Origin: Symbiodinium natans
Lineage: Eukaryota; Sar; Dinophyceae; Suessiales; Symbiodiniaceae
Assembly (NCBI GenBank): GCA_905221605.1
Contig: CAJNDS010002216.1
Span: 84,001-144,000, forward strand
Reading direction: 5' to 3'
Length of the DNA stretch: 60,000 bases
How positions within the stretch are numbered: position 1 is the first letter of the stretch; each line of letters opens with the position of its first letter. Position numbers and translations under genes: made by a program. Positions 58,431 through 60,000 of this stretch are shown in pieces. The notes beneath the pieces were generated by a model. It searched no databases and was not told the DNA's origin. It saw only the letters and a list, made by a program, of their open reading frames with translations.

Positions 58431-60000
58431 AACTTTTCAGGATTTTCAGGATTTTAAGGATTTTAAGGATTTTAAGGCCTTCTGAAAATTTTAGAAAAGC
58501 CTTAAAATCTTTAAACCCTTAAAATTTTAGGAAATCCATTTCCTAAAACTTTAAGGATTTTAAGGCCTTTTTAAAAATTTAAGAAGGCCTTAAAATCCTT
58601 AAAACCCTTAAAATTTTAGGAAATCCATTTCCTAAAACTTTAAGGATTTTAAGGCCTTTTTAAAATTTTAAGAAGGCCTTTTAAGAAGGCCTTAAAATCC
58701 TTAAAATCCTTAAAGTTTTTGGAAAATCCATTTCCAAAATTTTTAAAGATTTTAAGGATTTTAAGGATTTTAAAGATTTTAAAGGGGTCCCGGGGGCCCA
58801 GGGGCGCCGGGCCCCCTTTTAAAATCTTTAAAATCCTTAAAATCTTTAAAATCCTTAAAATTTTAGGAAATCCATTTCCTAAAACTTTAAGGATTTTAAG
58901 GCCTTTTTAAAAATTTAAGAAGGCCTTAAAATCCTTAAAATCCTTAAAATTTTAGGAAATCCATTTCCTAAAACTTTAAGGATTTTAAGGCCTTTTTAAA
59001 AATTTAAGAAGGCCTTAAAATCCTTAAAACCCGTAAAATTTTAGGAAATCCATTTCCTAAAACTTGAAGGATTTTAAGGCCTTTTTAAAATTTTAAGAAG
59101 GCCTTAAAATCCTTAAAATCCTTAAAGTTTTTGGAAAATCCATTTCCAAAATTTTCAAAGATTTTAAGGATTTTAAGGACTTTAAAGATTTTAAAGGGGT
59201 CCCGGGGGCCCAGGGGCGCCGGGCCCCCTTTTAAAATCTTTAAAATCCTTAAAATCTTTAAAATCCTTAAAATTTTAGGAAATCCATTTCCTAAAACTTT
59301 AAGGATTTTAAGGCCTTTTTAAAAATTTAAGAAGGCCTTAAAATCCTTAAAATCCTTAAAATTTTAGGAAATCCATTTCCTAAAACTCTAAGGATGTTAA
59401 GGCCTTTTTTAAAAATTTAAGAAGGCCTTAAAATCCTTAAAATCCTTAAAGTTTTTGGAAAATCCATTTCCAAAATTTTTAAAGATTTTAAGGATTTTAA
59501 GGATTTTAAAGATTTTAAAGGGGTCCCGGGGGCCCAGGGGCGCCGGGCCCCCTTTTAAAATCTTTAAAACCCTTAAAATCTTTAAAATCCTTAAAATTTT
59601 AGGAAATCCATTTCCTAAAACTTTAAGGATTTTAAGCCCTTTTTAAAAATTTAAGAAGGCCTTAAAATCCTTAAAATCCTTAAAATTTTAGGAAATCCAT
59701 TTCCTAAAACTTTAAGGATTTTAAGGCCTTTTTAAAATTTTAAGAAGGCCTTAAAATCCTTAAAATCCTTAAAGTTTTTGGAAATCCATTTCTCAAATTT
59801 TTAAAGATTTTAAGGATTTTAAAGATTTTAAAGGGGTCCCGGGGGCCCAGGGGCGCCGGGCCCCCGTTCAAAATCTTTAAAATCCTTAAAATCTTGAAAA
59901 TCCTTAAAACTTTAGGAAATCCATTTCCTAAAACTTTAAGGATTTTAAGGCCTTTTTAAAATTTTAAGAAGGCCTTAAAATCCTTAAAATCCTTCAAGTT
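58430..60000. repeat. AT-rich palindromic satellite with GC-rich hairpin cores
   Basis: Made of a few recurring modules: AGGAAATCCATTTCCT (palindromic), AAGGATTTTAAGGCC with its inverse GGCCTTAAAATCCTT, and a GC-rich core GGGGTCCCGGGGGCCCAGGG + GCGCCGGGCCCCC. The core occurs four times (58784-58816, 59196-59228, 59520-59552, 59833-59865; spacing 412, 324 and 313 bp), always flanked by AAAGATTTTAAA on the left and TTTAAAATCTTT on the right. The three 63-codon frames that start MENPFPK are repeat translations. The array continues past the end of the window. Confidence 0.92.

Noticed and set aside
58719-59646. Three 63-codon frames beginning MENPFPK
   Set aside because: Identical positions within satellite units; translations of the palindromic repeat.
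1-60000. CRISPR arrays
   Set aside because: No repeats with regular unique spacers; all regular arrays are tandem heptamers, minisatellites or palindromic satellites.

Overview
The window looks like nuclear DNA of a unicellular alga, most likely a dinoflagellate or close alveolate, carrying an integrated Polinton-like DNA virus. The host call rests on dense arrays of the TTTAGGG/CCCTAAA heptamer scattered in both orientations (about 40 arrays), eukaryotic rRNA pseudogene fragments, a FNIP/LRR-like repeat gene, a nuclear LAGLIDADG protein gene and a possible relict spliced-leader tail. The lineage is an inference; the TTTAGGG repeat also occurs in plants and other algae.

Layout. 1-6422: host flank with heptamer arrays and short inverted-repeat elements (MITE-like families A, B and C) and no convincing gene. 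6423-27695: a 21.3 kb element bounded by 267-bp terminal inverted repeats (3 mismatches). 27696-43850: host flank of microsatellites, minisatellites, heptamer arrays and dispersed repeats, with one weak exon candidate near 33.8 kb. 43860-44610: broken LRR/FNIP-like gene, minus strand. 44611-48185: minus-strand array of scrambled LSU and SSU rRNA fragments. 48190-56200: heptamer arrays and five more family A elements. 56636-58096: LAGLIDADG protein gene. 58430-60000: AT-rich palindromic satellite with GC-rich hairpin cores, running off the window.

The element has two parts. The left arm (6690-9550) has host-like base composition. It carries two eukaryote-style genes, one with a probable 67-nt intron and a ubiquitin-like fold, plus tandem repeats and a patch of host debris (heptamers and an LSU rRNA scrap). 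The rest (9583-27369) is an AT-rich, densely packed viral module. It encodes a protein-primed family B DNA polymerase (split by a frameshift), a packaging ATPase, a major capsid protein, a probable minor capsid (penton) protein, a fibre-like protein with an S74 autoprotease/chaperone tail, a lipase-like protein, a retrovirus-type integrase, a GIY-YIG nuclease and many small zinc-finger or coiled-coil proteins. No adenovirus-type maturation protease was recognised.

How the genes would work together: the polymerase copies the linear genome from the TIR ends; the ATPase fills a capsid built of major and minor capsid proteins; the fibre and lipase may act in attachment and entry; the integrase inserts the genome into host DNA. 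Four replication- or integration-side genes share an ACTTAAAR motif 28-33 nt before the ATG, a candidate early promoter. Perfect AT-rich hairpins mark several gene boundaries. The frameshift in the polymerase suggests either a decaying copy or a sequence error at an A-run.
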